From Vanilla planifolia (taxonomy: Eukaryota > Streptophyta > Magnoliopsida > Asparagales > Orchidaceae), in NCBI GenBank assembly GCA_023846275.1, contig CM043868.1, forward strand, positions 4,545,153 to 4,609,152: a stretch of DNA of 64,000 nucleotides, written 5' to 3'. The notes beneath the pieces are model-generated. The model saw only the letters and a list, made by a program, of their open reading frames with translations. It made no database searches and was not told the origin of the DNA. Every line of letters starts with the position of its first letter. Position 1 is the stretch's first letter. Made by a program: the position numbers and the translations under genes. Shown here piece by piece: positions 26,990 through 39,714 of this stretch.

Positions 26990-29900
26990 TGTGTAAGCTA
27001 GAGAATGAATTGTGATGTTTTCATTGTAGAAATCTAGGACATCATGGCAAGAGTCTATCATTAGATTGGATTAAGATCTAAATTAGCTTTTGCATCCCCA
27101 AATGTTGTTTCAAGTAGTGACAGAGGAGTTAGTAAAGGAAAGGGTAAGATCCTTACCACCATATTGTAGAACATCTCATTATTTTACTTCTTGTAATCTA
27201 CATGATAAATTATCCTTGTTATCTTATCAAATAAACACCACCTTAATGAATAAATTACTTGATGTATCAAAATCAAAACTAACGAGTATAAAAAATTCCA
27301 TGTCTGATTAATAGTACTTACTTTGGTGGAGTTCAATATTGTTCTAGGTATGGATTGGTTATAAAAATATCAAGTTAAGATTGAGTATGCAAAAAATATG
27401 ATAAGGATGAAACTTAGTAAAAGAAATTGTATATTATAAGAAATGATGGTAATCTTCTTTTATATTCATCTTAAAAGCACAAAAACTTCAATCAATAAGA
27501 GTTGAAGGATTTATATTAAACATTGAAGTGCTACATTAAAAGTTCATAAAACCATAAGATGTATCTATGCTCTATGAATATATTAATAGACTTCTTAAAG
27601 AACAACCTAGACTTCCTCCATAATAAGAAATTTAATTTGAAGGTCAACTTATTCCTAGAGTAGAACAAATATCAAAAGACTCATATAAGATTTTTATTGA
27701 ACATTGTGAAGTGAAAATACAAATTCAAGGATTGTTTAATAAAGGTTTCATCCATTCTACTGTGTCTCCATTGTGAGCATCTATTCTATTTATGAAAAAG
27801 GAAGATTAAAACTTGAGAATGTGTATTGATTATTGAGATCTAAATACATTCACAAGATAGAAAAAACACCCTTTACCTTGACTTGATAATCTATTTGATC
27901 AACTACAATGTGTAGCCATCTTTTCAAATATTAATTTGAAAATGGGGTGTCATTCATTGAAAGCAAGGGATCTAATATTGCCAAGATTATTTTTTGTATG
28001 AGATGTGGAATTTGAACTCCTACTGCTACCTTTTGGCTTAACCAATGATCTTAATATCTTCATGGATCTTATGAATGGAATATTTAAGAAATATATAGAT
28101 TAACTTTTAATTATCTTTATTAAAGATATTTGATATATTATAAGTTTATAGAAAAGTATGCAAGTTATTTACATATTGTGTTGTAAACATTAAGAAAATA
28201 TTAGCTATTGTAAAATTTTAAAATGTTAATATTGGCTTATCCAAAATTTATTCTTGGAACATGTGTGAGCAAAAAAGGGATCTTTATAGGCCCATAAGAA
28301 ATCTAAGCTATTATGAAAGGCTACAACCCACTAATGTGTTAGCAACAAGAAGTTTTCTAAGGTTAGTTGGATAAAACAAAAAAATTGTAAAATAATTTTC
28401 TCAAATAGTGAGTGATAAAAGTAATATATAAAGTATTTAAATTTGAATAATACCTAGCTTATAAAATATATTTTCAAACTTTGAAAGAGAAATTGATGAC
28501 AACACAAATTCTTAGCCTACAAAAAGGAAAAAAGATTATCTCTAATTTTTAGTGATGCATCATATCAAGGGTTACATTATATATTAATGCAAAATGATAA
28601 AATCATTGCTTATAAATTTTATCAATCAAAACTCCTTGAAAAAAATTATTCAGTTTATAATTAAGGACTAGTACTAATTATTTTGCACTAAAAAAGTTGT
28701 GACATTATTTATATGGAAGGAATGTGAAGTTTATATTAATGATTAAAGCCTAAAGTATATTTTTACTATAATAGAATTAAATTTGAGACATAAGAAAAAT
28801 GGTAAGAGTATATTAAATATCAAGATTTAGATATTTTGTATCACCTTCACAAAGTTAATAATGTTGCTCATAAACAAAGTTGTAAAGCCAATATCAATCT
28901 ACTTGTTTCCTAAAATGATGAGTAATAGGTTTCCTTTGAAATTGACAAATAACAAATAAAGCAAGAAATACATCAAAATGTATTCTTATCATCCTAATTG
29001 TCAATAAAACCTAAATGTTGAAATTCCATCAAAAATGATCAACAACAGGACAAAGAATTATGAAAGTGAATTCAAAAGGACAAAGAAGATGGTATTCTTA
29101 ATTTTACTCTAGATGCTAATGGAATTCTTCAAATTTAAAAGAGAATTTGTATTCTCAATCAATAACATCTAAAGCAATTATTATTATCTGAAACTTATAA
29201 TTCTAAATATTCTATTCATTCAAAAAAAAACAAAGATATATTATTAATTTAAATAGAATTATTGGAGGCCAAGAATGAAGTTGAATACTAAAAAATGATT
29301 AATAAATGCTTAATCTACCAATAAGAAAGGAAGAACAATAGAAGCCAACTGAACTTTTATAGCTCTTGTTGATTCCTGAATGGAAATAAAAAATCATTAC
29401 CATGGATTTTGTGGTTGATTTGCCTAGATCCCCATAAAAAATGACTTATATATAAATAATAATTGATTAGATAAAAAAATAGACCTATTTCTTAGCAATT
29501 AAAATGAATTATTATATAAAAAAGTTAGTCACTTATATGTGAATCAAATTCTGCACCATCATGGTGTACCTAAGGTTACTTACTATCTAATATAGAGATC
29601 TTAAGCTTATATCTTATTTCTAAAAAAATGATAAAACAAACCTTTGGTACATAGTTAAACTTTGGCACCACATTTTATCCATAAACAAATGTATAAATAG
29701 AAAGAATTGTAAAGCTCTAGAATATTTTTTACAATTATGCATTCTAGATTTTTGGGATAACTAAGAAAGTTGTCTAACTTTAATAGAATTTTCTAATAAT
29801 AAAAGCTTTAAATCAAGTATTGGCATGGTATATTATCAAGCTTTATATGGAAGAATAATTCCAATCATCTTTGTGTTAGACTAATGGAAAACAAAAACAA

Positions 29901-30330
29901 TGTCTTGGGCTACATTTTTTCAATGAAGCCATAAAATAGTGAAACTTCAAATTGCTCAAGATAAAGAAATACTAGAATTCCAAGCATAAGAATGAGAAGT
30001 CTCAAGATGGAAATCATGTTCATGTGAAAAGTATGTCCTCTAAAAGGAATTTTTAGATTTTGAAAAGTAAAAAAATTGAGATCAAAAGGCACTACTCTAT
30101 TAAAAATTATAGAAAGAATAAGCAAAGTATCTTATATATTGGTTTTACCCCTACATATGGTTGGAATTCATGATGTATTTCATGTGTCATCTTTAACGAA
30201 ATATCTTTTTTATTCTTCTTATATTATCAAATATGATTTTAGAGATCTTATTTTACAATTGGATAGGTCATATATGGAATGACCCATCTAAATATTAAAC
30301 TACAATGACAAAGTCTTACAAAATAAAGTG
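26990..30330 (+). mobile_element. Ty3/gypsy pol fossil (Del/Tekay-like)
   Basis: Plus-strand pieces come in order: gag zinc-knuckle remnant (27016-27054, CFHC...GHHGK), reverse transcriptase around 27600-28130 (LPFGLTND near 28030), RNase H near 28540-28870 (SDASYQGLHYILMQND), integrase core near 29400-29580 (MDFVVDLPRS), and the post-integrase tail at 30076-30330 (VGIHDVFHVSSLTKYL, then NDKVLQNKVI). There are many breaks throughout. A candidate 3' LTR start, TGTAATACC, lies at 30490. Very little gag lies before the knuckle, so its front is lost. Confidence 0.8.
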
Positions 30331-31342
30331 ATCTCAAGGGTGAAGGGTGTGTGTTCAAATTAGATTGAAAGAGAGCCACCTGGAAGGTGGAATTTAATAT
30401 CGAGCTTCAATATATTGAACTCTTTCAAATTTTATAATAAAATTTTGTCTAGTAAAAAATGATGAGACATCTCTATCATGTGATCATTTTGTAATACCAT
30501 TATTATACATGTAATTATTCTTAAGTTGTCAAGTAAAGCTTATGCCTTGAGATGAGGATACCATAATATGATTTTATTATACTCTTACAAAACATGAAAC
30601 TTTGCAAAATTTTGACAAATGTCAAAATAAGCATTTTATTGAGAAGAGCTCATTACAAAGAATTTATTAATTCTTAACATGTAAACTTGAATAAACCTAT
30701 TATGAATTAAGAAAAGAATTAGGATATATATATATATAGTAATATCCTAAATCATCAAATCAAGCATTAATTAAATTATCCTATAAAATATTCTAAAATC
30801 TAAGACAATAATGTATTCTACAATATTAAAATAAATATATAATTAGATAGAACTCATTGAAATAAGTCCAATGACATTTATTTTATCTCAATCAATATTT
30901 ATTTAGTATTTCTATGAATTATAAAAATTAATAAATATAAATACCTATACATATATAAATATGTATGTATTAACTACTTTTAGTTTTTGTAAAAATAATC
31001 ATTCTTTCCTTTCCTAACCCCGTGCCTGATGCATCCCTAGGGCATCAATTTCGAGCTATAGGTTGAAGCTTTTGTTTGAAGTTCCTTCACTAACGATAAG
31101 GTCATTACACGTCATCATATATTTTTATAGAATTAAGGAAAAGTAGTGTGATTTTAGTTGATGGGAACTCTTAGTAAGATTTAAAAAATAAAAGTAGAAT
31201 TTTTTATTTCTTGTAATTTAACTTCAAATCTTTTTTAATTTATGATAAGAATTAAAACATTTAGCTTTAATTAAGTTTCTATTTAACTATTAGAATAATT
31301 AGAAAGGAAATTTGCTAGAGATTTGTGAGCTATAATTTTAAG

Positions 31343-31345
<3 letters not shown>

Positions 31346-31374
<29 letters not shown>
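31346..31374. repeat. (GA)n microsatellite
   Basis: An uninterrupted run of about 14 GA units in otherwise AT-rich DNA. Confidence 0.95.
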
Positions 31375-31378
<4 letters not shown>

Positions 31379-31785
31379 ATCATATTTATGATTTAAAAAG
31401 TGAGTTATGTAATTCCATAATGATAATTTAAAAATTTTCAATTATTGTAGTAATCTATAAATTTTTTTGAAGAAATTAGATTTGAGAAATTAAAATTGAA
31501 AAAAATTGTATAATAATGAAATATGATTATTATGATAGTTTTAGTTATATATAGTTGATAGTTTCATTTATTTATACTTGATAGTTATGTATATAAATAG
31601 TATGGTTGTTATAATTGGGGATATGTATGAAATATTAATATATTTGCAATTTTAAAAATTTGAAAATAAATAAAACTTGGAAGAGCTTTTATTCTTTTGA
31701 ATTCCAAAATTTAGGAGAAATAAGGGCTTTAGCAAAAAAATGAATTTAATTAGAAACAATTGATGTTTATGGAAAATAGCATTGC

Positions 31786-31786
31786 C

Positions 31787-31818
<32 letters not shown>

Positions 31819-31820
31819 AT
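31786..31820. repeat. (TA)n(TG)n compound microsatellite
   Basis: About seven TA units pass directly into about nine TG units. Confidence 0.95.
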
Positions 31821-32285
31821 GGTACAACCATTCATTCATTGAATTCATATAGTTGCAAAGCAGAAGTTATAAGAAGCTTTAGGAAAGAGGAATAAAAAGT
31901 GAAGGAAAGGGATATAGTAGGTGCTTAAGGAATTATGTAGAAGCAGTAAAAGGAAGAAGAGGAGAAAAAAAAGAGTAAGAAGAAGTACCTAGAAGGAGAA
32001 ATATAAAACAAGGAGATAGTGAAAAGCATAAACAACTGGATTTGGGATTGAATAAAACCCTTAATTTTCTTTCAATAGACTAAGCAACAATTTTTTGAGT
32101 TTGATGGATGAAGGAAATACCTTCTTTCTATAAATTTGTGGTTTAGGATGAATTTCATAGAGACCATATTTGGAATTGATTTCCATTTTGCATGTTGTAG
32201 CCATTGTTTAATAAGAAGATACCCATCTATAGTACAACAACACCGATCATGTAATATGATAAGCTTAGAAAGATCACAAATAGGC

Positions 32286-32330
32286 TTCCCTAAGAGGATT
32301 GTATAGTAGCTTCCCTAAGAGGATTTTTTA
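32286..32330. repeat. 25-bp tandem duplication
   Basis: TTCCCTAAGAGGATT occurs at 32286 and again at 32311 with similar flanks, a simple local duplication. Confidence 0.85.
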
Positions 32331-33990
32331 GTATGAATATATTTTCATATAGTTTGATTGGTTCAACAAGGGCCATGCTTTCTTGAGAAAACCATGCAAT
32401 ATGCAAATATTATTTTTTACAATATGAAAATCAAAATAATGAAGGGAATCAAATGGTGCAATTGCAAGGTATGATGTTTAAGAAATGAAGGGTCATGCTT
32501 TCTCTTGGTTGGCACGATTTATTGAAGAAGGCAATGTCTAAAAGAGGGATCATGTAGTTTTAAAGAAGAAGATATATGTTGATTATATAATATGATAGCA
32601 TTGTAGTAAAAGAGTTAATAACAAAAATCTTGGAAAATATAAATAAAATACAGAAATATATAGAATAACATCCTCATTTACTAATCATTTGCTTTGAGTA
32701 TGTTCTTTATAAGAATTAGCAAGAAAAGAATGATATTAAGAAGTCAACGATAACAACTTTTACATTAGAGAAGCCTTGGATAGTATTAGCTCTAGATAGC
32801 GTGGCGGCCAACTTGAGCATCTCTTATTTCGTTTTATTATGTTAGAATATTAAGACTTATACTAATATTCATGTGGAGCATAAGATCATGCATTTTCACA
32901 ATCTATTTTGCATGAAAATTTAATTTCTTTTTATTAATCATGTGTTTTCAAAAATCTCTAGTAGCATTGCAATAATAAACATCACACTTCAATGCTTAAG
33001 TAGAGTTAGATTGAGATCAACTAAAGTCAAAATTTGTAAAAATTGCCCTAATCATGCAATACCATAAACTTATTATATAGTATGATTAGTTCATAATGGA
33101 TTTAGTAAAAAAGTGTGTAGCTAAAGCCTTAACTAGAAATCCCAAGTTGATCATTTGGGCTAACTATGCAAAAGAAAGAAAAACTAAAGAGTTTCACATA
33201 ACACAAAATATGGTATCATATGAGTATAATCAACTAATGGGCTAAGCAATTTGAGTGAAAGAAAAATAACTTTGTATGGCATAATATATTTTATCATATA
33301 AGTATGATCATTTAATAAGTTAATTAATTAGAGAAAAAAATTATTAGAGTTTAGTATAGTGTGATATATTATCATGATGATCTGAGAAAAAATAATTAAA
33401 GATTTTGGTGTAGTATGATATATTATTATCATGTTACATGAACAATTCGTTTTATGATAATCATATAGTATGATACTTTTGATCATATATTATAAAAAAA
33501 AAAGTGAAAACTACACAATGGCACTTAATCTTCTTGGAAATAAAATATTAGTGATTGGGTTAACATTGGGATTATCTTAAGCTATATTTTAAGTATTCTT
33601 TCCCTATAATTATCCCTTAAGAACTTATAAGAAAAGGTTAATGAAAGCTAATGCAATTATTTTCAAATCTAAGAGGGCAATTTTTGCATTAGCCTTCAAC
33701 ATTCCATGCACTACATTTTAACAAATAGGTTGTGTAAGTGATTGTCCAAAAGCTATTTAAAGTACATCTTTCTCTCTCAATATTTTATAATTAGTAACAT
33801 CATTTCATACATCTTTTACAACATTATTTACCACTTGAAATTGGTAAAGGTTATAGGCAATCTTGTTTATCTTATGTTATAAAGTTGTTATAATTGTTTC
33901 TTGTCACTCCTATATTAGACTTATTTGAGCCATTGCTTTAGTAGTTTATTTTGGCCTCTCTTTGATCCTTTTGGATAATCTTATGAGGAT

Positions 33991-36900
33991 ATTTTCCTAA
34001 TAGTAATTTCATAAAAGATAATTAATTATGTAATTTAGTTATTAGAATGCGAGTGAACGTAGATCTAGATTTGGATTAAACTACATAAAAAAATTTAGTG
34101 ATTTTATTACAACTTGTATAACACATTATTTAAAAGTAATTACAAGTTTTATTAAAATCATAATATACTCCTCTCTTGAGATTTGACTATTCTTATACAA
34201 CGATGAGGAAACAAATACATATAAGATTACGTAGCATGTCTAACTAATAATAAATTATGTAGTAGACAAATTGTAGGTTCTTTTTTCCCTTGTCTCCATG
34301 GTTTTCTCCCAAATTCAACTGCCTTTCTTCTTTTACAAGACAATTTCTCCATCTTGGGAGATAGCTTTTTACCTTTCTAATTCTCCCACAAATGACAACG
34401 TATATCATACTCAAAGAACTCCAAACAACGTGTATTCATCCCCTTTGTGAATAATAAGGGTTTTAATAACCCACGAGTTAGGAAATAATAATAAATAGAA
34501 GGCATTAATAAAATATTACACTAATTAATATTTTTAAAATTTTTCATTCTAAAACATTTCCAAAAATTTTTCAAACAATTTTAAAATGAACAACTCATGA
34601 GCTCTATATTATATACTAATTTCAAGACGTTTTTATGTCTTTTAACATTTTTAATATTTCTTTTCACATATTTAAATAAAATATTATGATTTTTCTTACT
34701 AAATTTTTGCCTTCTTTTTTAAGATTGAGCCATGTCCTATTCTCAAAAAAACATTACTGTTAACTAACTATTAAATTATCTTTTCATATTAGAAGTTTTC
34801 ATCCTTTTTTAGGAATTTTCTTACTTTGGACAATATAACATAATTTAATGATTAAAAATAAATTACTTAAAATATAGTTACAAATTAAATTTATAAATTA
34901 AATATACTTACATTTGAGTATCATACCAAGTTGCTCCCTTATTACAAAATTGAACCCACATAATAGTCATTATAATTTATCATACTATATGTCAAATAAA
35001 TTAAATTTTTAAAATAATCTTTTATTAACTCACATACCTTTGAAATATTAGAGTTAATCTCATATAAGATTGATGTTGAATCCTTTGATCACCATTTGAT
35101 AATAACTCAACATTCAATCTCAAAATGTTAAATACTCATATTTGACCATATAACAGATAATTATCTTCTTCTTAAAAAGGATTACAATGTCCAATCAATT
35201 GATTGAACTATTTGATATGCACCTAGAGGCTCTAGTTTTCAATTGGGAGTTTTAATTCCCATTCTAAGATGTTTTCTTGTGTTACTAATGTGATTTGTAC
35301 CCCTCACCAAGGAAATATAGAAAAAATAACATTGTTTTAAATAGGGAATTTCATTGAATTAAAGAAAAATTGAAATGAATTGAGAGGAAACCATACCTTT
35401 TCTTTCCAAAGCAAACTTGAGCTTCACAAGAATCCTCTCATTATGCCCTTTCCCAAATAACGAAGAGTCTTAGTCATTATTTTTCCCTACATTGACTTAT
35501 CTCTCTCCCCGTAGTCATTCAAGAGAGGTTTGTCTTTAGCCAATATAGGATTTAGTTTAGGTTTTAAATTAATTAATAATTTAATGATTTAATATTCCAT
35601 TTTAATTAAAATGATATAAGAAATAGCATTTCCAACAATTCCCATACCATTTAACTCCAACCTTTTGCCAAACAAATTCTAAAATTATTTATTTGATAAA
35701 TTATTACTTTTATAATGTTTTCAATTTTTTTATATTTTTCATGCTTTAAATCATTCATTTTTTTGTTAACCTCCTTTCTTATGGGATTCATGTCATCCTA
35801 TGAACTTTATAATTTTTCAAACAATATGCAAAATACTAAAATAAACATTAAATTAACCCACCAACATGTCTTTTGAGAAAACAAGGAGTATCGACAATAT
35901 GCTCCTTTGATTAAAACTTATTAATTTGAGGCACTTGTAGTTCAATAAAACATTCATTTTCTTTAGAAGAACAGGCCTTATTATTCTTCTTTTGTAAGAT
36001 TATTCCTTGATCAATCTCTTGAACTTTACTCTCTTTGCTAATGATTATTACTTCCTTATAATCTCTTAAAATTCTAGAACAAACTATATCTTTTTTTATT
36101 ATGGAGGTAGTTTGCCCATATGCTAAAGATTTTAAAGTCAAGAATAAATGACCATTTATTTATATATCTAAATGAACTATTACTTTTCCTCTAATATGAT
36201 TGCATTCCTTAAATTCATGGATGACCTCATTGTCGATGGTAAGGTGTCATTAGTCTCCTTCTTAAAAGGAGTTCCCTTAGATTCAAATGAAATTTTTAAA
36301 AATATCTCTGTTAAGTCATTATCATTTGCAAAATTCATTTATATAAAGAATAGAGATTGAAACTTTGAAAATTTTCTTCTAAAAATTAACATAATAGATT
36401 CCTAAGATGGATGAGACATTTATAAATTTTGTGTCATTCATTATATTGACTTAGTGGCCTCACAAAAATATTTGCAACTGTCATTAAAGGATTGTTGTTA
36501 ATCCCTAAAATGACATTAATCCAAATCACCCCATGAAAGGCATTTTTTTAATAAAAGGCTATCATGTAAAGCACCCAAGAATACATAAATTCTCTTCATG
36601 AATTGCATGCATAATAAAGAAAACATAAAAGAAGTGAGTCAATGAAGGTGTAAAGAGTAATAAGAAGCATCATTAATTTTATGGACTTTTTACAATATGG
36701 AATTTGTTTATAAACTCAATTGCTAGTTAATTATGCTAATATTGAATGACTAAAAGACCATTAGAAATTAATTATCAATTTACAACTTGGACTTAAATTT
36801 TATAATGATAAAATTTCAAGATTTTACTCTTGATTATGAAGTTATTGAAGTCATAGATTCTAGGAGTCATAAAAGTTTAAATAGCAATTATACATTTTAC

Positions 36901-37930
36901 CACTTCCAAAGATAATCCATCACTAGATTGGAGTATTAAAATTGCTTCCTAATAGTCATTAAAGTAGATCCTTGGCATGGAGAAATGGGGACATGAAAGG
37001 ATAAGTAAAGAGAGAATGATTGTGGAGAGAATGCTCTATAATATTTGAGAATTTTTTTCTTCTCTCTTGCTCTCTTCCTTTATGGTGAGAATCCACTCTA
37101 GTATCTGTAACACAATGAGAAAGATAATAAAAAAGATCATGAATATTACTAAAATAGGTTTTTCTTATTTAGATAGTTTTCACAATATTTCTTGTAATTA
37201 TGCTCTTTATTTCATAAAAATAATCTAATGAAATAAACTCATTCAATCTACAAGCTACAAAGTAGTTGACAAATTTTTGATGTTAATAGACTTCAAAATC
37301 TTTTTTATCATTTTTAATGTTATCGTATTCTTCAGCTTTGTTGGATTCTTCTCCTTGTGACCTCTTAGGACTCCTTTCATATGCCCATCATCAAAAACCT
37401 CGATGATAAACCTTGAGGCCCCTTGAGAGGTTCTCTTTCCCAACCAAGAAGAGTATCAAATCATCATGTTACCCATTGATGAAGCCAAGTATGCTAAGAT
37501 TTAATTGGTGAACAAAATAAGGATATATGCATGTTTAAAAAAATCTGAATAAATAAAAAGAGAAAAAAGTTCATTATGAGTGAAAAAAATAGTACAAGAA
37601 ATACAAAAGTTTTTCTCCGTAAAACTTTGACTAAAAACGTAATTTCAAAACTCTACATTGGCGAAGTATTTATAGGCTATTATAATAGTAATAATAGTTT
37701 GGAGACCTTTACTATTTTGTTGTATAGATTATTAGGAAGTGACCCAAACAAATCATCTAAAAGACATTGTTGAGAATTAAGTACAGGTGCAACACAATAG
37801 AGGAAATATAACGGTAAGTCAACTCATCAATAAATATATTCTCATAATGCGTAAAGTAAATAAAAAGCTTCGTAAAAATAAAACAGAAAACATTAATTTC
37901 TTGAAAACGATGACAATTTCCCATAAAAAC
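33991..37930. other. AT-rich intergenic DNA, no gene recognised
   Basis: Short open frames at 35911-36141 (minus), 36172-36360 (plus), 37255-37443 (minus) and 37576-37773 (plus) have no motif I recognise and no exon-like composition. I see no clear LTR or transposon signature. Confidence 0.45.
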
Positions 37931-38338
37931 TAGCTTCCCAAAGCAATGCTAGAGCGGCCGGTTATACTATTTATAAATTAAAACATAATTTTGGCGTGTA
38001 TCTTAACTTGATCTCTTTAGATATACCGTTGACTTATGAAAAGGCTCCAAAGATAAGCCGTTCAAGTCCTTACCCAAATATAGGAACCCGCACTTTTCTC
38101 AACACGGTACAAATCTAAAAACCATGGCGATATCAAAAGCGAGTTCATCATTTAATTCTTTTATAGATATTTTGAAATAAAAAATATTATATTTTATTAT
38201 TATGTTTCGCGAAACGTGATAGGGTAACCCTGAGGGACTAGCGAAGAGGAAACCGAAGGCCGTGACTGCGATTGGAAGGAGACGGAAGGCGTGGAGTTAT
38301 TTCCGGCGTATCAGATAAATTTCTCCATATCTTCCCTC
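37931..38338 (+). promoter_or_regulatory. Putative promoter and leader start of the SWEET gene
   Basis: Base composition changes from AT-rich to mixed and then GC-rich toward the gene. A TATA-like TATATTT lies at 38190-38196. A perfect 12-bp palindrome, GTTTCGCGAAAC (38206-38217), follows; its core TTTCGCG resembles E2F-type sites. One TTGACT at 38029-38034 fits a W-box core but is short enough to be chance. From 38207 to the start codon at 38570 there is no ATG, as expected for a clean leader. The transcription start is not known. Confidence 0.4.
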
Positions 38339-38542
38339 TCTTCCCTCTGCACCCCTCAAAGCTTTATTAAAACCCACTCGTCACGCCCATTCCTTATACC
38401 CAACTCGCTCCTCCTCCCTCCGCCGCCGAAGCCCTCCACATCTTCCCTCTCCACCCCTCAAAGCTTTTTTAAAACCCACTCATCACGCCCATTCCTCATA
38501 CATAACTCTCCCCTCCTCCCTCCGCCGCCGCAGCGGACACCA
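38339..38542 (+). repeat. 102-bp tandem duplication in the SWEET leader
   Basis: Copies at 38339-38440 and 38441-38542 share TCTTCCCTCT, CACCCCTCAAAGCTTT, AAAACCCACTC and CCTCCTCCCTCCGCCGCCG blocks at a constant 102-base offset, roughly 85-90% identical by eye. The unit is pyrimidine-rich (CT stretches), a composition common in plant 5' leaders. It contains no ATG, so it adds no upstream open frame. Confidence 0.88.
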
Positions 38543-38569
38543 ACCAGTCATTTCCTTTCTCCAAAGAGG

Positions 38570-39714
38570 ATGGTTAGCGCCGAAGCAGCCCGCAATGTCG
38601 TGGGCATAATCGGTATGCACTTCTTTTTCAGTTTTCAGTTTTATTAAGTGCTAATTTTGTTACGGAATGTTGGTTTAATGGAGCAGGAAATGTGATTTCC
38701 TTCGGGCTTTTCCTCTCACCATTGCCGACGTTCGTGCACATTCTGAAAAAGAAGGCCGTGGAGCAGTTTTCGCCGATACCATACCTCGCGACGCTTCTCA
38801 ACTGCATGCTGTGGGTCTTCTACGGACTCCCATTCGTACACCCCAATTCCATTCTCGTCGTCACAATTAACGGCACTGGACTTCTCCTTGAGAGCATCTA
38901 TCTCACCATCTTCTTCCTCTACTCCCCCAAGGAGCTCAGGGTGAGAAGAAACAACTTATTCGATAATGTTCCACCGTATTTAATTGATGGAGAGACTTCG
39001 GTTTTGATGTGTGTATGATGTTATTTGTGCAGATGAAGGTGGCGAAGATCTTAGCCGGCGAGTTGGCTTTCATGGCCGTGGTGGTGGCCGTAGTGCTTAC
39101 CGTGGGTCACACTCACGATATGAGGTCGCTCGTCGTCGGCATTCTCTGCGTCATTTTCGGTACCTGCATGTATGCCTCACCTCTCTCTGTCATGGTATGA
39201 ATCCTTGCCTACAAACTTTTTCTCAAGTTGCTCTCAAAACTATTTTTTTAATATTATTTACATCATCACACCATACAATTGATACATTATCGGTGCTTGT
39301 CACATAACATCGAAAACCCGTAAAATTTCTAATAAATTTTAATATATTTCTGTCGTTATTGCGTAGAAATTAGTCATCCAGACGAAGAGCGTGAAGTACA
39401 TGCCCTTCTGGCTTTCCTTAGCGGGCTTCCTCAACGGCGTGTGCTGGACAGCCTATGCTCTCCTCAAATTTGATGTCTTTGTCACGGTAACCTCACCTCT
39501 CATCTCCAACAATTCAATCCTCGTAGTTAATTTGCAGCAACCTGGAAAATATTGCACCTTCGGTCTATTACGATATGGTGATCCCATGATGCAGATACCT
39601 AATGGATTGGGAGCCATCTTCGGATTCCTCCAGCTCTTGTTGTATGCTTGCTATTGCCGCTGCAACCCGGAAGAGAAGGTTGGCGTGGAGAAGGCGGAGG
39701 TCGAGATGGCGTAA
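38570..39714 (+). CDS. SWEET4-like: SWEET (MtN3/saliva) sugar transporter, SWEET4-like
   Basis: A bidirectional sugar uniporter expected in the plasma membrane; the SWEET4-8 group it resembles mostly moves hexoses. Five exons join cleanly with GT-AG introns: 38570-38612, 38687-38940, 39033-39194, 39367-39486 and 39595-39714, giving 232 aa. The seven-helix plan (two three-helix MtN3 bundles plus a linker helix) is complete. Residues matching the AtSWEET1 functional set are present: hinge prolines P26, P46, P149 and P166; gate residues Y60 and D189; sugar-pocket N76, W180 and N196. The start at 38570 has A at -3 and G at +4 and begins [15 protein letters not shown], as in relatives. The C-tail after helix 7 is short and lacks the long acidic tail of many family members. 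Exon 2 (254 bp) equals the usual exons 2 and 3 (37 + 217 bp) fused, so one ancestral intron is missing. Intron 4 (108 bp) is stop-free and in frame. No expression data are available here. Confidence 0.96.

Larger units (their letters stand above)
30490..33990 (+). repeat. Probable LTR debris downstream of the gypsy pol fossil
   Basis: TGTAATACC at 30490-30498 lies about 160 bases past the polyprotein tail, as expected for a 3' LTR start. No matching LTR end was found. Positions 33020-33480 repeat an ATAGTATGATATATTATCAT theme several times, like LTR subrepeats. No gene is seen. The (GA)n and (TA)n(TG)n microsatellites are listed separately. Confidence 0.35.

Noticed and set aside
38291-38569. 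93-codon open extension in frame with the SWEET start, which could look like a targeting peptide.
   Set aside because: It opens with GTG, and no ATG lies in this frame before 38570. The composition reflects a CT-rich leader with a tandem duplication, and relatives start at MVS, so it is untranslated leader.
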